From JBAPRR01 sp049281195 (GTDB lineage Bacteria; Actinomycetota; Acidimicrobiia; Acidimicrobiales; CAVXTF01), in the NCBI GenBank assembly GCA_049281195.1, contig JBAPRR010000438.1, positions 1 through 37,487 of the forward strand: DNA of 37,487 bases, read 5' to 3'. The translations under genes and the position numbers were made by a program. Shown one piece after another: positions 7,585 to 15,926 of this stretch (the stretch's first letter is position 1; every line of letters starts with the position of its first letter). The notes under the pieces are model-generated. The model was given only the letters and a program-made list of their open reading frames with translations. It was not told the DNA's origin and searched no databases.

Positions 7585-8712
7585 TACGGGACCGGCGGAG
7601 TCCAAAACTGTGTCTGCATCCAAAACCGTGTGGGGGGCAACGATCTGTCCGTCGAGTACGCGCGTACCCGGCCTGAGCACGCAGAACGGGCCGATTCTCG
7701 CCTCAGCCCCTATCTGTGTGCGATCGGCGGTTGACGACATCACCACGGCCGACTCGCCCACGGTCGTATCAACGAGGCGCGTGTCCGGTCCGATCTCGGC
7801 ACCCTTAGATACCGTCGTGCGGCCCTGGAGGATCACCCCGGGGAGCAAAACCACGTCCGGTTCCAGATCCACCGACGAGTCCACGTAAGTCCTCTCGGGA
7901 TCCCACATCGTCACGCCGCGTCGCATCCACCTCTCGTTGATGCGATCCCGCATCTCGGCTTCGGCGATGGCGAGCTGGGCCCTGTCGTTGACCCCGGCCG
8001 CCTCCATCGGATCGTCGAGCACCAAAGTCTCGATGGCATAGCCCGCGTCGCGGAGCACTCCGGGCACGCCGGTGAGCGAGTGCTCGTGGCGAGGACCGAC
8101 GGGGTGGAGCCTCCTGAGGGCTGCGGACAGCACGTTGTGGCGGTAACACGCGATGGGAGTGGCCACCTCGTCGAGCTCGAGCACGTCGAGATCCTCTTCG
8201 ACTTCGCGTGCGTCGAGGACCCCGACCACCTCGTCGTTACGCCCGCGGATGATCCGGTCGTGGCCCGAGGGATCCTCGACGTGGGCCGTGAGAAGGGTGG
8301 CCGCGGTGTCCGACGCCCGGTGGTGGCGGACCAGAGCGGCAAGGGTCGGCGGACGGACCAAAGGAGTGTCGCCGGGAAGGACGATCACGTCGCCTTCTGA
8401 GTCGGCGAGGGATTGAGGAAACGCCGTCAGCGCCACCGCGAGGGCATCGCCTGTCCCGCCTTGGGTGGCCTGCTCCACGAATTCCACCATCACATCGCGA
8501 GGTGTGTTCTCGAGCAGCGTTTTCGTGACCCATTCACCGTGGTGACCAACGACCACGACAACGGGATCCACGTGTAGCTGGGCCAAGGCGTCCAGCACGT
8601 GGAGGATCATCGGTCTTCCACATATCCGGTGCAGAGGCTTCGGGCGGTCCGAACGCATGCGGGTGCCCTCGCCGGCGGCCAGGACCACAGCAGAAAGCGG
8701 ACGTTCGACCAT
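7576..8712 (-). CDS. glmU: GlmU-type UTP:sugar-1-phosphate uridylyltransferase, short C-terminal domain
   Basis: The 378-residue protein matches the N-terminal uridylyltransferase of GlmU: LAAGEGTRMRSDRPKPLH (nucleotide loop, Lys25), QGGTGDALA, metal-binding Asp in PGDTPLV and the NDRAQLAIAE motif. Residues about 255-378 form the start of a left-handed beta-helix with hexad repeats. GlmU is normally about 455 residues. This protein ends soon after the IGPFCVLRPG turn, so the segment holding the acetyltransferase Lys, His, Tyr and Asn residues is missing. It should still make UDP-GlcNAc from GlcNAc-1-phosphate, but acetylation of GlcN-1-phosphate would need another enzyme. It heads the prs-rplY-pth operon and is divergent from the carboxylase genes. 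The symbol refers to family and context. Confidence 0.85.
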   Translation of the reverse strand: MVERPLSAVVLAAGEGTRMRSDRPKPLHRICGRPMILHVLDALAQLHVDPVVVVVGHHGEWVTKTLLENTPRDVMVEFVEQATQGGTGDALAVALTAFPQSLADSEGDVIVLPGDTPLVRPPTLAALVRHHRASDTAATLLTAHVEDPSGHDRIIRGRNDEVVGVLDAREVEEDLDVLELDEVATPIACYRHNVLSAALRRLHPVGPRHEHSLTGVPGVLRDAGYAIETLVLDDPMEAAGVNDRAQLAIAEAEMRDRINERWMRRGVTMWDPERTYVDSSVDLEPDVVLLPGVILQGRTTVSKGAEIGPDTRLVDTTVGESAVVMSSTADRTQIGAEARIGPFCVLRPGTRVLDGQIVAPHTVLDADTVLDSAGPVGD

Positions 8713-8844
8713 GGCGCTTAGTCTGTCACCCGGTGCAAGCCCAACATCGGACGCCCTGTCAGTGGTTATGAATCATTTCCATGCTTTTCGCGCCCGTGCG
8801 GGCAATCCCAGCCCGGCGGATGCATCGCGGGATTCAGGTCCGGC

Positions 8845-10443
8845 GTGCCGGCACTGACCACGTCCGTCGATCGGGCGTCCGATGAATACAGAGCTAATCG
8901 TGACGCGATGCTCGCCGCTCTTTCCGAGATCGACGCGGAGCTGGCGGTTACAAGAGCGGGTGGTGGTCCCCGTTACGTAGAGCGACACCGCCAGCGCAAG
9001 AAGCTGCTGGCCAGGGAACGGATCGAGCTCCTGCTGGATGCGGACTCCCCGTTCCTCGAGCTCTCGCCCCTTGCCGCGTGGGGATCGTCATACATGGTCG
9101 GCGCAAGCATGGTCACGGGAATCGGAGTGGTGAGAGGCACAGAGTGTCTGGTCTCGGCCAACGACCCCACCGTGCGGGGTGGCACCACCAACCCCTTCAC
9201 GATGAGAAAGGCGCTCCGGGCTGCGGACATCGCAATGGAGAACCGCCTTCCCTCGGTCAACCTGGTCGAATCCGGGGGTGTCGATCTTCCGACGCAGGCC
9301 GAGATATTCATCCCCGGTGGCAGGACGTTTCGCGATCTGACCCGACGTTCGGCTGAAGCCATCCCCACGATCGCCGTCATCTTCGGGAACTCGACCGCCG
9401 GGGGCGCGTACGTGCCGGGCATGTGCGACTACATCGTGATGATCGACAAGCGCTCCAAGGTGTTCCTAGGTGGCCCACCTCTCGTGAAGATGGCCACAGG
9501 CGAAGTGTCCGACGACGAAGAGCTGGGCGGCGCGTCCATGCACGCCCGCACGTCGGGGCTGGCCGACTTTCTGGCCCTCGACGAGACCGACGCGATCAGG
9601 CTCGGGCGCGACGTGGTGGGCCGGCTCAACTGGCACAAGCACGGACCTGGCCCCACGATGCCCGCGGACGATCCCTTGTTCGATCCGGACGAGCTTTTGG
9701 GGATCGCTTCTTCAGATCTACGCATACCTTTCGATCCGCGTGAGGTCATCGCGCGGGTGGCAGACGGCTCCCGGTTCGATGAGTTCAAGCCGCTGTACGG
9801 ATCGAGCCTGGTCACGGGGTGGGCCTCGATTCACGGCTATCCGATCGGCATCCTGGCCAATCACAGAGGCGTCCTCTTTTCCGAAGAGGCCCACAAGGGC
9901 GCCCAATTCATCCAACTGGCCAACCAGATCGACACCCCTCTGCTGTTCCTTCAGAACACCACGGGTTACATGGTGGGGAAGGACTACGAACAGAGGGGGA
10001 TCATCAAAGACGGCGCCAAGATGATCAACGCGGTCTCGAATTCGAAGGTGCCCCACCTGACGGTGAACATCGGTGCCTCTTACGGAGCAGGCAACTACGG
10101 CATGTGCGGACGGGCGTACAACCCTCGCTTCCTATTCAGCTGGCCGAATTCGCGGTCTTCGGTGATGGGCCCGGCTCAACTTGCCGGCGTGCTGTCAATC
10201 GTCGCCAGGCAGGCCGCAGAGTCACGGGGCGAGGTATTCGACGAAGAAGCAGATGCTCAGATGCGGGCATCGGTCGAAGACCAGATCAGCCGCGAGTCGA
10301 TGCCGTTGTACTTGACCGGATTGTTGTACGACGACGGCATCATCGACCCCCGCGACACCAGAACCGTTCTCGGGCTGTGCCTGTCTGTCATCGACTCGAA
10401 CGAGATACACGGGACACGCGGCTACGGCGTGTTCCGGATGTGA
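8845..10443 (+). CDS. Acyl-CoA carboxylase, carboxyltransferase (beta) subunit, methylcrotonyl-CoA carboxylase type
   Basis: This 532-residue subunit transfers the carboxyl group from biotin to an acyl-CoA. The N-domain (about 30-290) has IFGNSTAGGAYVPGMCDY and the C-domain (about 300-525) has VNIGASYGAGNYGMCGRAY; the two paired oxyanion-hole regions are the carboxyltransferase signature. The NTTGYMVG and SWPNSRSSVMG blocks and the C-terminal ending GVFRM are closest to methylcrotonyl-CoA and geranyl-CoA carboxylase beta chains rather than to the propionyl-CoA type. The start is a GTG with a weak ribosome site. The biotin-carrying alpha subunit starts 10 bases downstream and an acyl-CoA dehydrogenase follows, so the substrate is probably a branched enoyl-CoA, as in leucine breakdown. 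Confidence 0.93.
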   Translation: MPALTTSVDRASDEYRANRDAMLAALSEIDAELAVTRAGGGPRYVERHRQRKKLLARERIELLLDADSPFLELSPLAAWGSSYMVGASMVTGIGVVRGTECLVSANDPTVRGGTTNPFTMRKALRAADIAMENRLPSVNLVESGGVDLPTQAEIFIPGGRTFRDLTRRSAEAIPTIAVIFGNSTAGGAYVPGMCDYIVMIDKRSKVFLGGPPLVKMATGEVSDDEELGGASMHARTSGLADFLALDETDAIRLGRDVVGRLNWHKHGPGPTMPADDPLFDPDELLGIASSDLRIPFDPREVIARVADGSRFDEFKPLYGSSLVTGWASIHGYPIGILANHRGVLFSEEAHKGAQFIQLANQIDTPLLFLQNTTGYMVGKDYEQRGIIKDGAKMINAVSNSKVPHLTVNIGASYGAGNYGMCGRAYNPRFLFSWPNSRSSVMGPAQLAGVLSIVARQAAESRGEVFDEEADAQMRASVEDQISRESMPLYLTGLLYDDGIIDPRDTRTVLGLCLSVIDSNEIHGTRGYGVFRM

Positions 10444-10453
10444 TGAGGTCGGG

Positions 10454-12601
10454 ATGATCAACAAGCTTCTGATCGCCAACCGCGGCGAGATCGCGGTGCG
10501 TGTCATGCGAAGCGCACATCAGGCGGGCATCTCGTGTGTGGCGCTCTACTCGGATCCGGATGCATCTGCGCTTCACGTCTCTCTGGCAGACGTTGCCGTG
10601 CGCCTTCCAGGTTCTGCGCCCGCCGACACCTACCTGAGAAGCGACCTGGTCGTCGAGGCCGCTCTCAGAACCGGTTCCGATGCGGTTCATCCGGGCTACG
10701 GATTCCTGTCTGAGAACGCCGAGTTTGCGAAGGCGTGTGTGGACGCCGGGTTGACCTTCGTCGGACCACCGGCGTCTGTGATCGCGTCAATGGGTTCGAA
10801 GCTCGCGGCGAAGCAGATGATGGCGGCGGCCGGCGTCCCGGTCCTACCGCAGGTGGAGATCCGGCTGGGAGACCCGGCGTTGCAGTCGGAGTCCGAGTCG
10901 AAAGCGGAGATGTCTGATCTCGCCGACCGGGTGGCCTCCATCGGCTACCCGGTCCTGGTAAAAGCCTCGGCCGGAGGTGGCGGCCGGGGAATGCGGATCG
11001 TCGAGGACCCGTCATCTTTGGAATCCTCCGTCCAATCGGCACACCGCGAGGCCCTGTCGGCATTCGGCGACGGGATCCTGTTCATCGAGCCCTACGCCAT
11101 GCGCCCTCGTCACATCGAGGTCCAGGTGATGGGCGACACTCACGGCAATGTCGTGCACCTCTTCGAGCGGGAGTGCTCCATCCAGAGGCGCCATCAGAAG
11201 ATCATCGAGGAGAGTCCATCCGCCGCCCTCTCCGAACAAGCGCGAGCCGACATCTGCGAGAAAGCGGTGTTGGCGGCAAAAGCCATCGGTTACGTGAACG
11301 CGGGGACCGTCGAGTTCCTCATGCTCGAGGATGGAAGCTTCGCTTTTTTGGAAGTCAACACGCGGCTTCAAGTGGAGCACCCCGTCACCGAATTCGTGAC
11401 CGGTCTCGACCTGGTGCGCTTGCAGCTGCTCATTGCAGAAGGACAGCCGCTTCCCGCAGAGGCGATGGCGGCATCCTTGAACGGTCACGCCATCGAAGTT
11501 CGGCTGTACGCCGAAGACCCCACGCAGGACTGGCGTCCTTCCGTGGGGCGGATTCACAGCTTCGACATCGGGCGTGACGCTTCAAAAGACGTCGATGTGG
11601 GGACGACGACAGATGGCGGGAATGTGATCCGCGTCGACACCGGCGTGGTGAGCGGGTCCGCGGTGAGCCCGTGGTACGACCCGATGCTGGCCAAAGTCAT
11701 CTCTTTTGCTCCCACGCGCGACGAGGCGGCCCGGTCACTCGCGTACGCCTTGGCTCGATCACATCTGCACGGCATCACGACGAACCGTGACCTTCTGGTT
11801 CGAATCCTTCGACATCCGGAATTCCTTTCCGGTGAAATCGATACCGGATTTTTGGTCCGCCACGATCCGGCGGACCTCGGAGCCCCGCTGGCATCGCCGG
11901 ACGCGGAGAAGTTGCACTCCATTGCGGCAGCTCTTGCGGGACAGGCGCTGCGCCGAGATGAGGCACGCTCCGGGGGTGTTCTCGGAGGGCTGCCATCGGG
12001 ATACCGCAACAATCCGTCTGAGCCCCAACACGAGAGCTTCGAAGGGTCCACAGGTGTACTCGAAGTCGCTTACCGGTTCGACCGGACGGGGAGGTGCGTC
12101 GAGGTCGAGTGCCACAGCGTCGGGGAGGGCGGTGATGGCGGCGCAGATGACTCAGTGGGGACGGCAGGCGGTGTCGAGGTGATCGCAGCCCTTTCCACGA
12201 AAGTCACTCTTGTCCGCTCCGGAATCCTGTCGTCCTACGACGTCAGCATCATCGATGACGTCACTTATGTTGACGGACCTGACGGCGCATCCGCGCTCAC
12301 GCGGGTGGCGCGATTCCCGTTGCCTGGATCGCAGTTGACACCGGGATCCCTTATCGCCCCGCTACCGGGGACCGTGGTTCGCGTCCAGGTCAAAACCGGC
12401 GACCACGTTGAGGCGGGTCAGACGCTCGTTGCGATAGAAGCGATGAAGATGGAACACGAGATTCGCACCAGCCATTCGGGAACGGTTAGCGAGGTAGCGG
12501 TCGCCGCCGGCGATCAGGTCGAGTCCGGACGCCTTCTGGTGGTTGTGCAAGCAGCCGATGACGCACCCGGTGACACCGCCACGGCAGCGAAGGTTGATTG
12601 A
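10454..12601 (+). CDS. Acyl-CoA carboxylase alpha subunit: biotin carboxylase plus biotin carrier domain
   Basis: The 715-residue protein charges its own biotin with bicarbonate and ATP. The order is: biotin carboxylase N-domain (1-115, LIANRGEIAVRVMRSA), ATP-grasp (115-320, with KASAGGGGRGMRIV and FLEVNTRLQVEHPVTE), biotin carboxylase C-domain (335-445), a linker or BT-like region, and a biotinyl domain (about 630-700) with EAMKMEH; the biotin-bearing residue is Lys665. A short Ser/Glu-rich insert lies near 140-155 between the first two domains. A GAGGTCGGG sequence precedes the ATG. Together with the upstream beta subunit it forms one holoenzyme; the pair resembles methylcrotonyl-CoA carboxylase. 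Confidence 0.95.
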   Translation: MINKLLIANRGEIAVRVMRSAHQAGISCVALYSDPDASALHVSLADVAVRLPGSAPADTYLRSDLVVEAALRTGSDAVHPGYGFLSENAEFAKACVDAGLTFVGPPASVIASMGSKLAAKQMMAAAGVPVLPQVEIRLGDPALQSESESKAEMSDLADRVASIGYPVLVKASAGGGGRGMRIVEDPSSLESSVQSAHREALSAFGDGILFIEPYAMRPRHIEVQVMGDTHGNVVHLFERECSIQRRHQKIIEESPSAALSEQARADICEKAVLAAKAIGYVNAGTVEFLMLEDGSFAFLEVNTRLQVEHPVTEFVTGLDLVRLQLLIAEGQPLPAEAMAASLNGHAIEVRLYAEDPTQDWRPSVGRIHSFDIGRDASKDVDVGTTTDGGNVIRVDTGVVSGSAVSPWYDPMLAKVISFAPTRDEAARSLAYALARSHLHGITTNRDLLVRILRHPEFLSGEIDTGFLVRHDPADLGAPLASPDAEKLHSIAAALAGQALRRDEARSGGVLGGLPSGYRNNPSEPQHESFEGSTGVLEVAYRFDRTGRCVEVECHSVGEGGDGGADDSVGTAGGVEVIAALSTKVTLVRSGILSSYDVSIIDDVTYVDGPDGASALTRVARFPLPGSQLTPGSLIAPLPGTVVRVQVKTGDHVEAGQTLVAIEAMKMEHEIRTSHSGTVSEVAVAAGDQVESGRLLVVVQAADDAPGDTATAAKVD

Positions 12602-12610
12602 GGAGCAGGC

Positions 12611-13774
12611 ATGGATTTCGTCGAAACCGAGGAGCAGCAGATGCTCCGTAGCGCCGTCGCATCGATCGCATCGCGTTACGGGCACGAGTACTACGTGAAG
12701 AAGTCGCACTCTGGCGAGAAGACCGACGAACTGTGGAACGAGCTTGCCGCGGCCGGATATCTAGGGGTGAACGTTCCCGAGGAGTATGGCGGCGGCGGCT
12801 ACGGGATAACCGAACTGGCGATTGTCGAAGAGGAGCTTGCTACGCAGGGCTGTCCGCTTCTGATGCTCGTCGTGTCTCCGGCGATCTGCGCCACGATCAT
12901 CGCGGCATTTGGGACGGACCGTCAGCGTCAGAAGTGGTTGCCGGGCTTCGCCGACGGATCGCTCAAGATGGCCTTCGCCATCACAGAGCCCGACGCCGGT
13001 TCCAACTCCCACAACATCTCGACGATGGCTGAGCGCGACGGCGACATCTACCGGCTCAAGGGGACCAAGTACTACATATCGGGGTGCGACGAATCACAGG
13101 CCATTCTGGTGGTGACACGCACCTCGACCGACGAGCAGACCGGTCGCGCCAAGTTGTCGTTGTTCGTTGTCGACACCGACACTGCAGGACTCGAGATGAC
13201 TCCCATCCCCGTCGAGATCGTGGCTCCGGAAAACCAGTTCACGCTGTATTTCGACAATGTGGAGGTACCCGCCGACCGGCTTATCGGGACAGAAGGCGAC
13301 GGCCTCCGTCAGGTTTTTCTCGGCTTGAACCCCGAGCGGATCCTGACCGCCTCGATCGCCGCCGGTGTGGGCCGTTACGCGCTGGCGAAGGCGTCGGAGT
13401 ATGCCAGGGAGCGTTCGGTTTGGGGCACTCCAATCGGCCGCCACCAGGGACTTTCACATCCTCTGGCCAAGGCCAAGATCGAAGTGGAACTTGCCAGGCT
13501 GATGTGCCAGAAAGCGGCCTGGGCCTGCGACAATGCGGCAGACCCTCAGCTGGCCGGCGAGACCGCGAACATGGCCAAGTACGCATCCGCGGAAGCCGCA
13601 CTCGGCGCCCTCGACCAGGCGATCCAGATTCACGGCGGCAACGGCATGTCCAGCGAATTCGGTTTGGCGGATATGTGGGGCATGACCAGATTGATGAGGA
13701 CTGCTCCGGTAAGCCGCGAGATGATCCTCAACTTCGTCGCACAACACTCACTGGGACTGCCGAAGTCTTACTGA
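12611..13774 (+). CDS. Acyl-CoA dehydrogenase
   Basis: An FAD enzyme of 387 residues that makes a trans-2-enoyl-CoA. Family blocks in order: an all-alpha N-domain, FAITEPDAGSNSHNISTMAE (FAD and substrate binding, about 120-140), LKGTKYYISG, then the C-terminal helices with RSVWGTPIGRHQGLSHPLA and QIHGGNGMSSEF. Glu349 in the last block sits where many family members keep the catalytic base. A GAGGAG ribosome site overlaps the stop of the carboxylase alpha gene, so the three genes form an operon. With a methylcrotonyl-type carboxylase beside it, an isovaleryl-CoA or similar branched substrate is likely. No enoyl-CoA hydratase or HMG-CoA lyase is present in the window. Confidence 0.93.
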   Translation: MDFVETEEQQMLRSAVASIASRYGHEYYVKKSHSGEKTDELWNELAAAGYLGVNVPEEYGGGGYGITELAIVEEELATQGCPLLMLVVSPAICATIIAAFGTDRQRQKWLPGFADGSLKMAFAITEPDAGSNSHNISTMAERDGDIYRLKGTKYYISGCDESQAILVVTRTSTDEQTGRAKLSLFVVDTDTAGLEMTPIPVEIVAPENQFTLYFDNVEVPADRLIGTEGDGLRQVFLGLNPERILTASIAAGVGRYALAKASEYARERSVWGTPIGRHQGLSHPLAKAKIEVELARLMCQKAAWACDNAADPQLAGETANMAKYASAEAALGALDQAIQIHGGNGMSSEFGLADMWGMTRLMRTAPVSREMILNFVAQHSLGLPKSY

Positions 13775-13893
13775 CGCTTCGCTGTTGGCTGGTAGCGGCC
13801 TTGCGGCCTGCCCGAAACGGCCGCCAAGGTGGATGGGCCTGATCCCCGGTCCATGCTCGATCAAGCTGGTCCGCCCCATACGTTGGATAACCA

Positions 13894-15372
13894 ATGAGCA
13901 CCAGCCAGGTTGCAGAACCCGCCTCCGAGGTCGAGGGGCCTAACAAAGCCGACTGGTGGGTGCTGGTTGTCATAGCCGGGGCCCAGCTGATGGTGGTCCT
14001 CGACTCGACGATCATGATCATCGCCCTGCCGTCGGCCCAACACGCCCTGGGTTTCTCCAACACCGATCGTCAATGGGTCGTGACTGCGTACACCCTGGCG
14101 TTCGGTGGTTTTCTTCTCCTCGGCGGTCGTATAGGCGACATGTTCGGACCGAAGCGGGTTCTGATCGTGGGAGTCACGGGCTTTGCGTTGGCGTCAGCCC
14201 TAGGTGGGGCGGCTCAGACCACCCTCATGCTGATCGGAGCCCGGGGCCTGCAGGGGCTATTCGGGTCCCTGTCGGCTCCGTCTGTTCTGTCTCTGCTCAC
14301 GTCGACCTTCGCCGACGCCCGCGTGCGCGGTCGGGCGTTTGGTATCTACGCCACGATCGCCATAGCGGGATCCGCATTCGGCCTAATTCTCGGCGGATTC
14401 TTGACCCAATATGTCGATTGGCGCTGGTGCCTGTACGTCAACTTGCCGATCGCCGCGCTGGTGATCTTCGGGGCCGTTACGCGGATCCCGAACCGCGACG
14501 GGCATCCGGGCATCCGTCTCGACGTGCTCGGCGTGGTCCTTGGTTGTGGCGGGTTGGTAGCCCTCGTTTACGGGCTGGGCGAGGCCGGTGCCGACGGCTG
14601 GGCTGCCACGGGGGTCATCGTCCCCATCATCGTGGCAGTGGTTCTTCTGGCCGGCTTCATCGTGTGGCAGAAGCGAGGACCGAACCCCCTACTCCCTCTC
14701 CGTGTCCTGAAGAACCGCAACCGGGCCGGGGCGTATCTGACCATCATGCTTTCGATCGTCGGCATGTTCGGGACCTTCCTCTTCCTCACCTATTTGCTGC
14801 GGACGATCGATCACTACTCACCTCTCAAGACAGGGATTGCGTTCCTGCCATTGCTGGTGCTCAACGGCGTTGCCGCCACGCAGTTGGCCAGCAGGCTCAT
14901 GCCCCGTGTGCGAACCCGATATCTGGTCGTACCGGGTCTGCTGCTTTCGGCTGTAGGCGTCTCCTTGCTCACGCAGTTGACGCCCGGTGCGTCTTACGTG
15001 ACGCACGTACTGCCGACCGAATTGCTGTTGGGTATCGGACTTGGCATCGCGATCGTGCCGTGCATCAGCACCGCCACCCAGAACGCCGATCCCAATGATG
15101 TCGGGGTGACCTCGGCGATGACGAACACTTCGCAGCAGATCGGGGCTTCTATCGGCACCGCTCTGTTGAACACGATCGCGGCGTCGGCGACCACCAGTTA
15201 CCTGATGTCGCACCGTCACGGCCGAGACTTGGTGGCGAGCGCCACCGTTCACGGCTACGCCACAGCTAGCGGGTGGGCTGCCGGGATCTTTGTGGTTGCC
15301 GCCCTCATCGGGGGCATACTCATTGATGTCAACCCCGGTCGGGCAAAACTGAAGGTTCCTTCGGCGGACTAG
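13894..15372 (+). CDS. MFS drug exporter, DHA2 (14-helix EmrB/QacA) family
   Basis: The 492-residue protein has about 14 hydrophobic helices, the layout of proton-driven multidrug exporters of the DHA2 family. The first helix carries VLDSTIMIIALPSAQHALG, the family's D1 signature. Loop 2-3 has GGRIGDMFGPKR (motif A) and helix 5 has GSAFGLILGG (motif C, typical of antiporters). The N-terminal 20 residues are hydrophilic. The start is an ATG soon after a TACGTTGGATAACC stretch, with no plain ribosome site, so a leaderless or near-leaderless message is possible. The 119 bases upstream, after the acyl-CoA dehydrogenase, hold only a weak GCGGCC/GGCCGC inverted repeat. Substrate is unknown. Confidence 0.9.
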   Translation: MSTSQVAEPASEVEGPNKADWWVLVVIAGAQLMVVLDSTIMIIALPSAQHALGFSNTDRQWVVTAYTLAFGGFLLLGGRIGDMFGPKRVLIVGVTGFALASALGGAAQTTLMLIGARGLQGLFGSLSAPSVLSLLTSTFADARVRGRAFGIYATIAIAGSAFGLILGGFLTQYVDWRWCLYVNLPIAALVIFGAVTRIPNRDGHPGIRLDVLGVVLGCGGLVALVYGLGEAGADGWAATGVIVPIIVAVVLLAGFIVWQKRGPNPLLPLRVLKNRNRAGAYLTIMLSIVGMFGTFLFLTYLLRTIDHYSPLKTGIAFLPLLVLNGVAATQLASRLMPRVRTRYLVVPGLLLSAVGVSLLTQLTPGASYVTHVLPTELLLGIGLGIAIVPCISTATQNADPNDVGVTSAMTNTSQQIGASIGTALLNTIAASATTSYLMSHRHGRDLVASATVHGYATASGWAAGIFVVAALIGGILIDVNPGRAKLKVPSAD

Positions 15373-15415
15373 AAGATCGGCTTCAGCCGTGGACTAGAAG
15401 ATCGGCTTCAGCCGT
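15366..15415. repeat. Perfect 25-bp tandem duplication between two convergent genes
   Basis: The 25 bases at 15366-15390 are repeated without change at 15391-15415. The first copy contains the stop codon of the MFS gene and the second contains the stop codon of the convergent yjbQ gene. Each copy holds a small hairpin, CGGC-TTCA-GCCG. It may act as a weak two-way terminator, though no T-run follows. Confidence 0.9.
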
Positions 15416-15815
15416 CGATGAAGCTCAGACGAATGGTCCGCCGGGGATTGTCCGCGTTCAGGTCGACCAGGACCACGCTCTGCCATGTGCCGAGTGCGAG
15501 ACGCCCTCCCACAACAGGTATCACCGCAGAAGGGGAGACAATCGAGGGGAGCAAGTGATCCGCACCGTGACCCTTGGATCCGTGACGGTGCTTGTAGATG
15601 TCGTCGCGTGGAAAGACACGAGTGAGGGAATCAACCAGATCCTGCTCTGAGCCGGAGCCCACTTCCATCAGGGCGATGCCGGCAGTGGCGTGAGGCGCGA
15701 AGATCGAACAGAGACCGTCACCGTTCCCGTGCTTCGAACAGAACTCCTGGACCTGTTCGGTGATGTCGATCACCTGCCGGTGCCCCGTCTCGATTGCAAA
15801 CGTCGTCGTGTCCAC
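15408..15815 (-). CDS. yjbQ: YjbQ / UPF0047 family protein
   Basis: A 135-residue protein of the YjbQ (UPF0047) family, which forms trimers. Some members show weak thiamine-phosphate synthase activity, so databases use the name secondary thiamine-phosphate synthase; the real role is unclear. Family motifs are FAPHATAGIALME, HGSKGHGADHLLPSI with the conserved histidines, and the C-terminal LGTWQSVVLVDLN. The start is a GTG with no obvious ribosome site. It converges on the MFS gene and lies downstream of the ABC1 kinase gene on the same strand, with a strong hairpin between them. Confidence 0.9.
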   Translation of the reverse strand: MDTTTFAIETGHRQVIDITEQVQEFCSKHGNGDGLCSIFAPHATAGIALMEVGSGSEQDLVDSLTRVFPRDDIYKHRHGSKGHGADHLLPSIVSPSAVIPVVGGRLALGTWQSVVLVDLNADNPRRTIRLSFIDG

Positions 15816-15861
15816 TACGTGCTGACGCTACTCAGCGATCGATAGCAGGATGAAGATGCAC

Positions 15862-15890
15862 GCTCCCGAGCAGCAATGCTCACCGGGAGC
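15862..15890 (-). terminator. Strong hairpin downstream of the ABC1 kinase gene
   Basis: An 11-bp stem (GCTCCCGAGCA paired with TGCTC and GGGAGC) is interrupted by a three-base bulge and closed by a GCAA loop. It lies 37 bases after the kinase stop and before yjbQ on the same strand. There is no clear U-run, so termination is likely but not proven; it could also be an mRNA-stabilising end. Confidence 0.5.
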
Positions 15891-15926
15891 AGACCGGTAC
15901 TTGGCCTCCTTCGAAGTTCCGGAAAG

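Noticed and set aside
11780..11830. tRNA-like GGTTCGAATCC sequence
   Set aside because: It lies inside the biotin carboxylase coding region and has no matching acceptor or anticodon arms.
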